Shown here: positions 41,740 through 50,840 of the stretch, piece after piece
Layout: each line of letters opens with the position of its first letter
Position numbering within the stretch: the stretch's first letter is position 1
Program-made: the position numbers and the translations under genes
Notes under the pieces: generated by a model
What the model was told of the DNA's origin: nothing
The model's input: only the letters and a program-made list of their open reading frames with translations
The model's database searches: none
Source: VAZQ01 sp963756715
GTDB lineage: Bacteria > Pseudomonadota > Alphaproteobacteria > Rhizobiales > Xanthobacteraceae
Direction of reading: 5' to 3'
Assembly: GCA_963756715.1 (NCBI GenBank)
Contig: CAVWOV010000018.1
Coordinates: forward strand, 74,219-138,218
DNA: 64,000 nt

Positions 41740-41863
41740 GCTCGTCCCTCGCGGCGCGGAGAGCGCGTGCGGAAATTCCCAGATCCGGCTTGGCGGACGC
41801 AGTCGGGCTTGCACCAGATGGCGCACGTCGCCGAGATTGATCCTCAAGTATCACAACTGCGGG

Positions 41864-42403
41864 TTACTGGTCGACCGCGGCTTTGGCCGCCGCCTTTTGT
41901 TTGGCATTCGGACCATCGGCTTGCGGCTTGCTGCTCGACGCCCTGCGCAGTCCGAGCGCTTGAAGGTCGCCGCGCTTGACCGTGCTCCGGGTCTTTTCAA
42001 GAACCGAAAGGATGCGTTCACGCAACGCATCGCTCGACACCGGCTTGAGCAGAAACTCGTGGACCCCGAGCCGCACCGCTTCAAGCACGCGCCAACGCTC
42101 GCCGTGGCCGGTCAGCATGATGACCGGCACGGACGGCAGCGCCGACGTTGCCGGTGAACGAACCAGCCGCACAAATTCAGGACCATCGATGCCGGGCATT
42201 TCCCAATCGACCAGCACGAGATCGGGAGCGACGGCGCGGACCATCTCCAGGCCGACGGCGCCGTCTCCCGCCTCGTAAATCTTGGTGCAGCCGATTGCCA
42301 GGAGCAGCGTGTGGATGACTTTGCGCGTGCGGTGATCGTCATCAACGATCAACACCTTGATCTCACCCAGCAAGGTTTTGATGTCACTGACCGGCGCGTT
42401 CAT
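41864..42403 (-). CDS. Response regulator with stand-alone receiver domain
   Basis: 179 aa. Receiver domain: acidic pocket IVDDDHRTRK (D21-D23), phosphoacceptor D66 in LVLVDWEMPGIDG, the Thr in MLTGHGE, and the Lys in FLLKPVS. CheY-like followed by a Lys/Ala-rich tail (SSSKPQADGPNAKQKAAAKAA) without any known output domain. ATG at 42403. Placed between glpD and glpK on one strand, an unusual spot for a signalling gene. Confidence 0.88.
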   Translation of the reverse strand: MNAPVSDIKTLLGEIKVLIVDDDHRTRKVIHTLLLAIGCTKIYEAGDGAVGLEMVRAVAPDLVLVDWEMPGIDGPEFVRLVRSPATSALPSVPVIMLTGHGERWRVLEAVRLGVHEFLLKPVSSDALRERILSVLEKTRSTVKRGDLQALGLRRASSSKPQADGPNAKQKAAAKAAVDQ

Positions 42404-42677
42404 GTCTGATCCCGTCAGCAAGCGTGCCGTCTGCACGCCCCCCCGATGGTCGGCATCAAATCACGGTCGCGTTAGAGTGCGATGAAATCGATGGCTACAA
42501 TTGAACCGAATTTCGTTAAATCCTTCAGGTGTCTGGATTTTCTCCGGTTCTCAACGGCGCCGTTGGTTAATCAGGCAGGATCTCCCGCGAGAACAATGCC
42601 AACCACTCGATGACATCGCGTTCGCTCAAGCGCGGCAGGCAGTCGATCGTGCGGCTTCGCTCTACCCTCGCCTTCGG

Positions 42678-44175
42678 CTATGCCCGGGCTGGGCGAATGC
42701 CATCAGCCATGAAACCGGCAATGCCGTCGCGCTCCTGCGTCGTGACCCGCAGGCCGAGCTTGGTTCGCCGCCAGAGCACATCGTCGGCCGTTTGCGCCCA
42801 CTCCTGCTCCATCAGGTAGCGCACCTCCGCAGCCGTAAGGCCGGCGCCGAGGTCCGGACCCAGATCGCTCAGGTTCTTTGCGCCGCCAAGAACGCGGGTC
42901 ACACGCGTGCCGTAAGCTCGCACCATGCGCTGCACCTGATCATCGGCGAGGAATGGCCAGGAGGCTTTCGTCGCCGCGACGAGCGCGCCAAGCCCGTCGT
43001 GCGGAAAGTCCCCGCCCGGCAGATGCGAACCCTTGGTCCAGGCCGCTCCCGCTTTGACGACGTGCGACATACGTTCGAGCGCGTGCTCGGCAAGCCGCCG
43101 GTACGTGGTGATCTTGCCGCCATAGATCGTGAGCAGCGGCGCCTTGCCATCAGGTTCGTCCAGACTGAGGACGTAGTCACGCGTCGTATCCTGCGGATTC
43201 TTGGAGCCGTCGTCGTAGAGCGAGCGCACGCCGGCAAATGTCCAGATGACATCCACAGGTGCAATCTGCGCACGGAAATACCCGTTCGCCGCCGCGCACA
43301 GGTAGTCGATTTCCTCGGCACTTGCCGTCGCGTCGCCCGGATCGCCGCTGAAGGCCTGGTCCGTGGTGCCGATCAGGGTGAAACCGTCAGCGAACGGCAA
43401 CGCAAAAACCACCCGCCCGTCCCCGGTCTGGAAGATGTAGCCGCGATCGTGCTCGAACAGCCGCCGCACCACGATGTGGCTGCCCCTTGACGAGGCGGAG
43501 ATGCGCGGACGACCGGTCGTGCAGCACCGACCGGTCAAATTGTCCCAGCCAGGGTCCGCTCGCGTCCACCAGGATGCGGGCACGCGCAGTGTCGGGCCGG
43601 CCCTGATGATCGAGTGCGAGTTGCCAGACGTCCCGCCGTTCGGCCGCGACGCAACGGGTGCGGGTGCGAATGACCGCACCGCGCTCGGCCGCATCGACCG
43701 CGTTGAGCACTACAAGGCGGGCATCGTCGGCCTGACAGTCGGAATATTCAAATCCCCGGCCATCGCGCCGCTTCAGCGGCGCGCCCAGCGGATCGCGGCT
43801 CAGATCGATCGTGCGGGTCGCCGGCAGGATTTCGCGTCCGCCGAGGTGGTCATAGATGAACAGGCCTGTGCGCAACAGCCATGGCGAGCGCAGGCCCGGC
43901 GCCGGCGGCAGCACGAACCGCATCGGCCGGATGAGATGGGGGGCCATGCGCAGCATGACCTCGCGCTCGATAAGCGCCTCCCGCACGAGGCGAAACCAGC
44001 CATGTTCGAGATAGCGCAATCCGCCGTGAATGAGCTTGGTGGAAGCAGAGGATGTGCCGGAAGCCAGGTCGCCCTGCTCGACCAGCAGGACGCGAAGCCC
44101 ACGGCCGGCGGCATCACGTGCGATCCCCGCGCCGTTGATGCCGCCGCCGACGATGGCGAGATCGAAGTCGGCCAT
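42678..44175 (-). CDS. glpD: Glycerol-3-phosphate dehydrogenase, frameshifted at 43483-43486
   Basis: FAD enzyme oxidising glycerol-3-phosphate to DHAP at the membrane, the step after GlpK. The FAD motif is DFDLAIVGGGINGAGIARDAAGRG, then STKLIHGGLRYLEHGWFRLVREAL. The first frame runs to LRLVKG; the second resumes SHIVVRRLFEHDRGYIFQTGDGRVVFALPF. Removing one G from the GGGG (CCCC on +) gives LRLVKGSHIVV and 498 aa. The C-terminal domain is whole. The SDR gene starts divergently 95 bases away. Confidence 0.9.
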
Positions 44176-44270
44176 GCCCGCCTGCTGAATTCGACCGGCG
44201 GAGCATGACCCGGGTTGCCGGCCGGACTAAGCGGCGGATGATGTGATTGTCGGGTGGAATGGAGGCAGCC

Positions 44271-44972
44271 ATGAACTTTAGCAACCGCCACGTGGTCGTC
44301 ACCGGCGGAACCGGCGCGCTCGGCGGCGCGGTGGTCGGCGCGTTGATCGAGGCCGGCGCCGTCTGTCACGTCCCCTACATCAGCGCAGCCGAGGCGGAGC
44401 GTTTTGCGCTGCGGGATCACGACCGGGTCAAGCTCACCGCCGATGTCGAACTCACGGACGAAGCCGCGGTCGCCGCCTTCTACGACGGAATTCCAAAGCT
44501 ATGGGGTTCGATTCATCTGGTCGGCGGCTTTGCCATGGCACCAGTCGGCCGGACGACGAAGGCCGAACTGATGGCGCAGATCGAGATGAACTTCGTTACT
44601 GCGTTTCTGTGCTGCCGGGCCGCCGTCAACGCCATGGCGGCGGGCGGCGAAGGCGGACGCATCGTCAACGTTGCGACGCGGCCTGCACTCGAATGGCGTC
44701 TCGGCGCCGGTATGGCGGCCTATGCGGCCAGCAAGGCCGCGGTCGCGGCACTTACGGTCGCGCTTGGCGAGGAGGTCGTAAAGCAAGACATCCTGGTCAA
44801 TGCGGTCGCGCCCTCGACCATGGACACGCCGGCAAACCGCCGCGCGATGCCGAAAGCGGATTTTTCCGCCTGGACCAAAGTCGAGGATGTTGCGGCGACT
44901 ATCCTGTTCCTGGCGTCGCCCGAAAACCGCGTGGCCCGCAGCGCGATCGTGCCGGTCTACGGGAAATCGTAA
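44271..44972 (+). CDS. Short-chain dehydrogenase/reductase (SDR) with non-canonical catalytic region
   Basis: NAD(P)-binding Rossmann enzyme. TGGTGALGGAV is the cofactor loop and YAASKAAVAALT carries the Tyr/Lys pair. The usual catalytic Ser region reads ATRPALEWRL, with no Ser at the expected distance, so activity may be altered. 233 aa. The ATG at 44271 follows GGAGG. Substrate unknown. It is divergent from glpD. Confidence 0.8.
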   Translation: MNFSNRHVVVTGGTGALGGAVVGALIEAGAVCHVPYISAAEAERFALRDHDRVKLTADVELTDEAAVAAFYDGIPKLWGSIHLVGGFAMAPVGRTTKAELMAQIEMNFVTAFLCCRAAVNAMAAGGEGGRIVNVATRPALEWRLGAGMAAYAASKAAVAALTVALGEEVVKQDILVNAVAPSTMDTPANRRAMPKADFSAWTKVEDVAATILFLASPENRVARSAIVPVYGKS

Positions 44973-45006
44973 GGCTTACTCTCCTCGCACTCGCGGGGGA
45001 GCAAAA

Positions 45007-46374
45007 TCAATCCGCTACGGGAACGACATCGCGTGCCGGCGCCCGGACCAGTTTGGTGACTGCGCTGGCCGCAACGACAGTTCGATGCTGCGCATAAGCC
45101 TCGTGATTCTTCTCGATCTCTTCCAGATCGTAGAGGTAGTTCACCATCAGGCCATACGACTGACGCAACGCCCGCTCCGACGTATCGGCGATGAAGTTGA
45201 GCCGTTCGAGCCGCGCGCCATTCCCGAGATGGAAGCGCGCGACCGAATCAATTGGCGTACCCCGCGGCGTACGCGCTCGCTGGTAGTACCAGGCGGCAGC
45301 CCGCAGCAGCGGTTCGCGCACCGCTTCGGCTGTCGTACGATCCTGCCACCAGTCTTGGCGATCGAGCAGTTGGAGCGTCGTGCGATCCTCGTCGCTGAGC
45401 GCGCGCGATGCCTCGACCTTGCGCTCGCGGTTAAGCCACGAGGCGAAGTTCGGCGCAGGCGACAAGGTGACGAAGGTCGAGAGCCGCGGCATCTCGCGAG
45501 AGATCTCCTCCACCACCTGTTTGATGAGGAAATTGCCGAACGACACGCCCGCAAGTCCGCGCTGGCAGTTGGAGATCGAATAAAATACCGCGGTTGTTGC
45601 GCGTTCCGCTTCGATCGCATCGCGCTTGCCCGACAGGATCGGCTCGATCGCCGCCGGAATGCCCCGGGTCAGCGCAACTTCGACGAAGATCAACGGCTCG
45701 TCGTTGAGCGCAGGGTGAAAGAAGGCGTAGCAGCGACGATCGGAGGAATCGGTACGCGCGCGCAGGTCGGTCCAGTCGCGAATGGCATGCACCGCTTCAT
45801 AGCGGATGATCTTTTCCAGCACACTCGCCGGAGTCGACCAATCGATGCGCCGGAGCACGAGGAACCCGCGGTTGAACCACGACGAGAACAGGTGGACGAA
45901 GTCGTTATCGACAATGGCGAGATCGTCGCGGTGGACGACGGCATCGAGGAGTTGCTCACGCATGCGCACCAGGGCCGCGGTGCCGCGCGGCGCGAGATTG
46001 AGACGCCGCAACAACTCCAGCCGACGCGGCTCCGACGCGCGGTGAATCTCGGCGGCGGCATCGTCGGTCGAGGTTTCGCGCCATTTGGCCACCGCGGCTT
46101 CAAGCTGCTCATGGTCCGGGCCGTACCGGCTCGCCAGCGCCTCGAAGAAGGCGATCCGCGAGCCGGTCTTGAGATCGGCGTAGCGCGCCAGAATTTCGCC
46201 GGCGATGGCCACGCCGGATGCTTCGCCGCGTCCGGACAGCAGTTCATCGCAAAGCTGGACCAGACTGGCGGATCGCTGCTGCGCGACCTCGCGCCGATCA
46301 CGGGTACGATCGATCAGCGCGCGGCCGCGCTCTGCGATCGTTTGCAGCATGTCGCCGAAGAAGGAAGTGCTCAC
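45007..46374 (-). CDS. matA: Malonyl-CoA decarboxylase
   Basis: Decarboxylates malonyl-CoA to acetyl-CoA. Family signatures are FFHPALNDEPLIFVEVALT, FYSISNCQRGLAGVSFGNFLIKQVVEEI, LSTFVTLSPAPNFASWL and FHLGNGARLERLNF. 455 aa from GTG 46374. An internal ATG at 46350 (MLQTIAERGR) is the alternative. It is divergent from the CoA-transferase gene, with about 175 bases between. In rhizobia, matA homologues serve malonate use; here it sits near a TRAP transporter rather than the MatC carrier. Confidence 0.9.
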   Translation of the reverse strand: MSTSFFGDMLQTIAERGRALIDRTRDRREVAQQRSASLVQLCDELLSGRGEASGVAIAGEILARYADLKTGSRIAFFEALASRYGPDHEQLEAAVAKWRETSTDDAAAEIHRASEPRRLELLRRLNLAPRGTAALVRMREQLLDAVVHRDDLAIVDNDFVHLFSSWFNRGFLVLRRIDWSTPASVLEKIIRYEAVHAIRDWTDLRARTDSSDRRCYAFFHPALNDEPLIFVEVALTRGIPAAIEPILSGKRDAIEAERATTAVFYSISNCQRGLAGVSFGNFLIKQVVEEISREMPRLSTFVTLSPAPNFASWLNRERKVEASRALSDEDRTTLQLLDRQDWWQDRTTAEAVREPLLRAAAWYYQRARTPRGTPIDSVARFHLGNGARLERLNFIADTSERALRQSYGLMVNYLYDLEEIEKNHEAYAQHRTVVAASAVTKLVRAPARDVVPVAD

Positions 46375-46549
46375 CGCGCCGAATCTCTCGCCCTGTCCGG
46401 CAACTAGATAGTCATGCCGCGACGGATTCTCAAATCGTGGTAAATCAGCGCACCGCCGGGCCCTGGACAAGATCGCGTCAGCAGGCCACAGAAGCGGCGG
46501 TTTTTTGGGCTGCGGCGTTCTGCCCGCGTGCCAAGGAAGGAGTTGATTA

Positions 46550-47722
46550 ATGCCGGGTCCGTTGGACGGAATACGCGTGCTCGAACTCGCCCGCATCCTG
46601 GCCGGGCCGTGGGCAGGCCAGATTCTCGCCGATCTCGGCGCCGACGTGATCAAAGTCGAACGCAAAGGACCTGGTGACGACACGCGCGGCTGGGGGCCGC
46701 CGTTCGTCGAGGGGGTGGACGGCCAGCATCTCGGCGCTGCCTATTTTCACGCCACCAACCGCGGCAAGCGCTCGATCGAACTCGACTTCGACAGCGACGA
46801 GGGCAAGCGCTTGGTCAAGAAGCTCGCGTCACGTTCGGACATTTTGATCGAAAATTTCAAGGTCGGCGGGCTGGCGAAGTTCGGCCTCGACTACAAGGGA
46901 CTCGCGCCCGAAAACCCGCGCCTCATCTATTGTTCGGTCACCGGTTTCGGCCAGGACGGCCCCTACGCGGCCCGCGCCGGTTATGACCTGATGGCCCAGG
47001 GCATGGGCGGATTTATGAGCCTGACCGGCAGGCCGGACGGCGAGCCGACACGCTCCGGCGTTCCGGTCTCGGACATTTTTACCGGCGTCTATTCGGTCGT
47101 CGGCATCCTCGCCGCGCTCGCCCGGCGCGAGCGGACCGGCCTCGGCGGCTATGTCGATACCGCGCTCGTCGACTCGACCGTCGGCGTGCTTGCCAATCAG
47201 GCCTTGAACTATCTCGTCTCCAACAAAGTGCCGCAGCGCATCGGCAATGCGCATCCCAATATCGTCCCCTATCAGGTGTTCCCGGTCGCGGACGGTCACA
47301 TCATCATTGCGACCGGCAATGACAGCCAGTACGCCAAGCTCTGCCGCATCCTCGGCGCCCCCGAACTCGCCCAGGAGCCGGCGTACAAGGACAATACCTG
47401 CCGCCTCGCCAATCGCGGCGCGCTGATCGAGCGTCTCTCCGCGCTGACCGTGACCTTCCCCGGCGCGAAGCTTCTGGCCGAGTTGGAGGCCGCGCAGGTT
47501 CCCGCCGGGCCGATCAACGACCTCGACCAAGTCTTTGCCGATCCCCAGGTGGTGCATCGCGGCATGCGCATCGATCCGCCGAGCGCAGCCGCGAAGGGCG
47601 GCACGATCCCGGGCGTCCGCACCCCGATTACCCTCGACGGCAAGCCGATGGCGGCCGAACGCCCTGCCCCGCGGCTGGGCGAGCACACCGCGGAGATCCT
47701 GCGCGAGATCGGCGAGGCCTGA
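46550..47722 (+). CDS. CaiB/BaiF (type III) CoA-transferase
   Basis: Transfers CoA between carboxylic acids via an Asp-linked intermediate. Signatures: MPGPLDGIRVLELARILAGPWAGQ, ADLGADVIKVE, ENFKVGGLAKFGLDY, and the catalytic Asp in RAGYDLMAQGMGGFM. 390 aa. It lies between malonyl-CoA decarboxylase and a TRAP transporter. No malonyl-CoA synthetase gene is in the window, so this enzyme may do the activation; that is inference. Confidence 0.9.
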   Translation: MPGPLDGIRVLELARILAGPWAGQILADLGADVIKVERKGPGDDTRGWGPPFVEGVDGQHLGAAYFHATNRGKRSIELDFDSDEGKRLVKKLASRSDILIENFKVGGLAKFGLDYKGLAPENPRLIYCSVTGFGQDGPYAARAGYDLMAQGMGGFMSLTGRPDGEPTRSGVPVSDIFTGVYSVVGILAALARRERTGLGGYVDTALVDSTVGVLANQALNYLVSNKVPQRIGNAHPNIVPYQVFPVADGHIIIATGNDSQYAKLCRILGAPELAQEPAYKDNTCRLANRGALIERLSALTVTFPGAKLLAELEAAQVPAGPINDLDQVFADPQVVHRGMRIDPPSAAAKGGTIPGVRTPITLDGKPMAAERPAPRLGEHTAEILREIGEA

Positions 47723-47745
47723 CGTCGCCGCAGCGCGTCCGTTGC

Positions 47746-49068
47746 TCACGGGTGCGGCGCGGCACCCATCATCCGATCCGGTAGCCAGGTGGCGATTTCC
47801 GGGAAAACGCACAGGATCACGATCGCCAGCATCATGCAGATGACGTAGGGCAGCGTGCCCCACATCACCTTGGCGAGCGGCACATCGGGCGCGATGGCGC
47901 TGACGATGTAGATGTTCAGGCCCACCGGCGGGTGGATCAGCCCAATCTCCATATTGATGGTGAGGATGACGCCGAACCAGACCGGATCAAACCCCGCTGC
48001 CGTGATGATCGGCAACAGGATCGGGCTGGTCATCAGGATGATCGCCGCTGGTGGAATGAAAAAGCCGGACACCAGCAGAAAGATGTTGATGAGAAACATC
48101 AGCACCCACTTGTTGGCATGCAGGTCGGCGATCGCCTGCGCCAAGGTCTGGGTCAGGTAGAGCGAGGTGAGCATGTAGCCGAACAGCACGGCGGTGGCGA
48201 TGATGGTAAGGATCATCACCGACTCGCGCATGGTGTCGCGCAGGATGTGCCAGATCTGAGCCGGGCTCCACAGCCGGTAGATCAGGATCGCCATGATCAT
48301 GCACATCGCGGCGCCGACGCCGGCCGCTTCCGATGGCGTCGCAACGCCGCCATAGAGCGAATACATGACGCCGAGAACGATGATGAGGAACGGCGCGATC
48401 TTCGGAACCGACTGGAATTTTTCCTTCCAGGTGTAGCGAAATCCCGCCGCGTGCGAGCGAAAGCCGCTGCGCCAGATCGCGAAAATCGCCCACGCCATGA
48501 ACATGGCGGTGAGCATCAGTCCGGGCAACACGCCGGCGATGAACAGCCGTCCGATCGAGGTCTCGGTCGCAATGCCATAAAGGATGAATGTCACCGAGGG
48601 CGGAATCAGGATGCCGAGCGTGCCGCCTGCGCAGATCGAGCCGGTCGCAACCTCGTCCGGATAACCGCGCTTGCGCATTTCCGGAATGCCCATCTTGCCG
48701 ATAGCGGCGCAGCAGGCCGGCGAGGAACCGGTCAAGGCGGCAAAGATCGCGCAAGCCCCGAGATTGGAAACGACCAGCCCGCCCGGTAATCGGTACAGCC
48801 AGCGATCGAGCGCTTCGTAGAGGTCCTTGCCGGCCGGCGAGGAACCGATCGCGGCGCCCATCATGACGAACATCGGAATCGCCACCAGGGTGAACTCGTC
48901 GAGCCCGGACCAGAAGGTCTCGGCGACCACGTTAAGGGCGTCGAAGCCTTGGAAGATCACCAGGAAGGCGATCGCGATGGCGCCGAGGCCGAAGGCGACC
49001 GGAATACCGGATACCAGCATCCCCAAAGTGACGACCAGAACCAACGCACCCTGAGTTGCGGGACTCAC
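47746..49068 (-). CDS. TRAP transporter large permease (DctM-like)
   Basis: Membrane transport channel of a TRAP system, about twelve helices. GALVLVVTLGMLVSGIPVAFGLG opens it, then GKMGIPEMRKRGYPDEVATGSICAGGTLGILIPPS, the conserved TRAP-M motif. 440 aa. GTG at 49068 overlaps the stop codon of dctQ (GTGA), which sets the start. Works with the small permease and the binding protein upstream. Confidence 0.9.
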   Translation of the reverse strand: MSPATQGALVLVVTLGMLVSGIPVAFGLGAIAIAFLVIFQGFDALNVVAETFWSGLDEFTLVAIPMFVMMGAAIGSSPAGKDLYEALDRWLYRLPGGLVVSNLGACAIFAALTGSSPACCAAIGKMGIPEMRKRGYPDEVATGSICAGGTLGILIPPSVTFILYGIATETSIGRLFIAGVLPGLMLTAMFMAWAIFAIWRSGFRSHAAGFRYTWKEKFQSVPKIAPFLIIVLGVMYSLYGGVATPSEAAGVGAAMCMIMAILIYRLWSPAQIWHILRDTMRESVMILTIIATAVLFGYMLTSLYLTQTLAQAIADLHANKWVLMFLINIFLLVSGFFIPPAAIILMTSPILLPIITAAGFDPVWFGVILTINMEIGLIHPPVGLNIYIVSAIAPDVPLAKVMWGTLPYVICMMLAIVILCVFPEIATWLPDRMMGAAPHP

Positions 49069-49631
49069 GGCGCGTCCCCCAGCGCTTGCCGCGCCAATTC
49101 GCGCGCGACGTCCTCGGCATCCTGTTTCTCCGAAATGCCGAACGGCGAGGTCCGCCCCGTCACCAGAGCAAGCAGTTCGGCCAGATATTGCAGAACCAGC
49201 AAGCCCAGCCCGATCGGCATCGAGAGGTACGGAATCCACAGGCGCGCGCGCCAGACCGTGTTGGAGAGCCAGCCCTCGGAATAGGCCTCGTACCAGTAGA
49301 GCGTGCAAAGAATGAAGATCGCGACACAGAATGCCAGCGCTACCAGCATGGTGCCGAGCGCCAGGTAGTAGCGTGCCCGCGGTTCAAGATGCAGCGGCAG
49401 GATGTCGACATTGACGTGGCCGCGCGTCATCAGCACGTAGGCGCTTGAAATGAAGGTCGCGGCGACAATGCAGTAAGTTACCACATCAATCTGCCAGATC
49501 GTGGTGAGGTTGAACACATAACGTTCAATGACCATGTCGCAAATGACGAGCACGGCGAAGCCGATCAGCAAGGCCCCGAACACGCCGGCAATGCGCGACG
49601 TGAAAGTCACGGCCCGTATGAAACTATCCAT
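49065..49631 (-). CDS. TRAP transporter small permease (DctQ-like)
   Basis: 188 aa, four membrane helices (GVFGALLIGFAVLVICDMVIE, VTYCIVAATFISSAYVLMTRGHVNVD, YLALGTMLVALAFCVAIFILC, IPYLSMPIGLGLLVLQYLAELLALV). The RGHVNVDIL motif is typical of DctQ. The C-terminal tail (PFGISEKQDAEDVARELARQALG) is cytosolic. It is coupled to dctM by a GTGA overlap. dctP lies 86 bases upstream. Confidence 0.88.
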   Translation of the reverse strand: MDSFIRAVTFTSRIAGVFGALLIGFAVLVICDMVIERYVFNLTTIWQIDVVTYCIVAATFISSAYVLMTRGHVNVDILPLHLEPRARYYLALGTMLVALAFCVAIFILCTLYWYEAYSEGWLSNTVWRARLWIPYLSMPIGLGLLVLQYLAELLALVTGRTSPFGISEKQDAEDVARELARQALGDAP

Positions 49632-49717
49632 GGATATGTCCGGGTCGCATCATGCAGGCAGACACACGGCGGCGGCCGACGGATCGCTCCGCCGGCCCCC
49701 GACTGTGGCCGCGGCGG

Positions 49718-50713
49718 CTACTTAACCGCGAGTGCCTCGTCAATCAGCTTTTGACCGTTCGGAACGTCCTTGGCGAATTTGGCGTAGGAGCTCTTTTTCG
49801 CCGCCTCGAGCCATGCGTTATAATCGGCATCGCTCAGCGTTACCACTTTCACCTTGTGGTCCTCGAATGCTTTGACGGCCTCCTTGTTCACCGCATCGGC
49901 TTTGCCTTCGTAGTAGGCCTGCGCCTTCTTACCAGCGGCGATGATGACGTCCTGCTGCTGCTTATTGAGCTTGGCGAAGCTCTTCTTCGACATCAGGACC
50001 GGCTCGTACATGAACCACAACGCGTTTTCGCCCGGCGCCGTCAGGCAGTCTGTCACCTCATAGAGGCGCATCGACTGGAACGAGCCGAGGCTGGTGTCAG
50101 TGCCGTTCACCACGCCGGTCTGAAATGCGTTGTAGATTTCATTTGACGGCGGGCTGACGATACTGGCCCCGGCCGCCTCCCACATTCCGGCAAAGGTCGG
50201 GCCGGCGGCGCGGAACTTGCGGCCCTTCATGTCATCAGGCTTTACGATGCAGCCACCCTTGGCCGCCATGCCGCCCGCGAACCAAGCGTCGGACAAGACC
50301 ATCACGCCACGCTTCTCGATCTCAGCACGAATATCCTTCATGAACTGCGAGTCATTGATCCGCTTGGCCCGCGCTTGGCTGCGGATCAGGCCGGGCATCA
50401 ACGTTGCGCTGAACGCCCGGACCTTGCCGCTGGCGTAGTCGAGCGGAAACAGGGTGATGTCGAGTTGGCCGTTGACGGCGGCATTCCACTGGTCGTTCGG
50501 CTTGAATAGCGACGCGCCAGGATAGACCTGGATATCAAGACCGACGTTGGCAGCCTTGGCCTCCTTGGCGATGATCTGCACCATATCGTCGCGCACGTCG
50601 CCCTTGCCACCCGGGAACTGGTGCGACGCCTTCAGCACGGTCTGAGCGTGACCGGGTGCCGAAACCACGCACAACGCAACGGCGGCGGTAAGGGCAGCGG
50701 CAAATTTACACAT
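49718..50713 (-). CDS. TRAP transporter substrate-binding protein (DctP-like)
   Basis: Periplasmic solute receptor. Signal MCKFAAALTAAVALCVVSAPGHAQ; mature signatures VLKASHQFPGGKGDVRDDMVQIIAKEAKAANVGLDIQVYPGASLFKPNDQWNAAVNGQLDITLFPL and RKFRAAGPTFAGMWEAAGASIVSPPSNEIYNAFQTGVVNGTDTSLGS. 331 aa. GGAGGAATC precedes the ATG. First gene of the dctPQM-type operon; divergent from the Bug receptor at 50841. Malonate or another small dicarboxylate is the likely ligand, by context only. Confidence 0.9.
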   Translation of the reverse strand: MCKFAAALTAAVALCVVSAPGHAQTVLKASHQFPGGKGDVRDDMVQIIAKEAKAANVGLDIQVYPGASLFKPNDQWNAAVNGQLDITLFPLDYASGKVRAFSATLMPGLIRSQARAKRINDSQFMKDIRAEIEKRGVMVLSDAWFAGGMAAKGGCIVKPDDMKGRKFRAAGPTFAGMWEAAGASIVSPPSNEIYNAFQTGVVNGTDTSLGSFQSMRLYEVTDCLTAPGENALWFMYEPVLMSKKSFAKLNKQQQDVIIAAGKKAQAYYEGKADAVNKEAVKAFEDHKVKVVTLSDADYNAWLEAAKKSSYAKFAKDVPNGQKLIDEALAVK

Positions 50714-50759
50714 GGCGATTCCTCCGTTATCAGTTTGTTGATGTCAGCTTATGGGCGGT

Positions 50760-50774
50760 TGGAACGAAATTCCA
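50760..50774. promoter_or_regulatory. Candidate operator in the dctP/Bug divergent gap
   Basis: TGGAA and TTCCA arms with a 5-base centre, between the two divergent start codons. It could serve a regulator of the TRAP operon. The arms are short, so chance is possible. Confidence 0.25.
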
Positions 50775-50840
50775 CCTGCTTTATCGCAGGCTAGGGGCTA
50801 GATCGTCGCACCACGCCTGAACCGCGGCCGGGAGAAAGAT

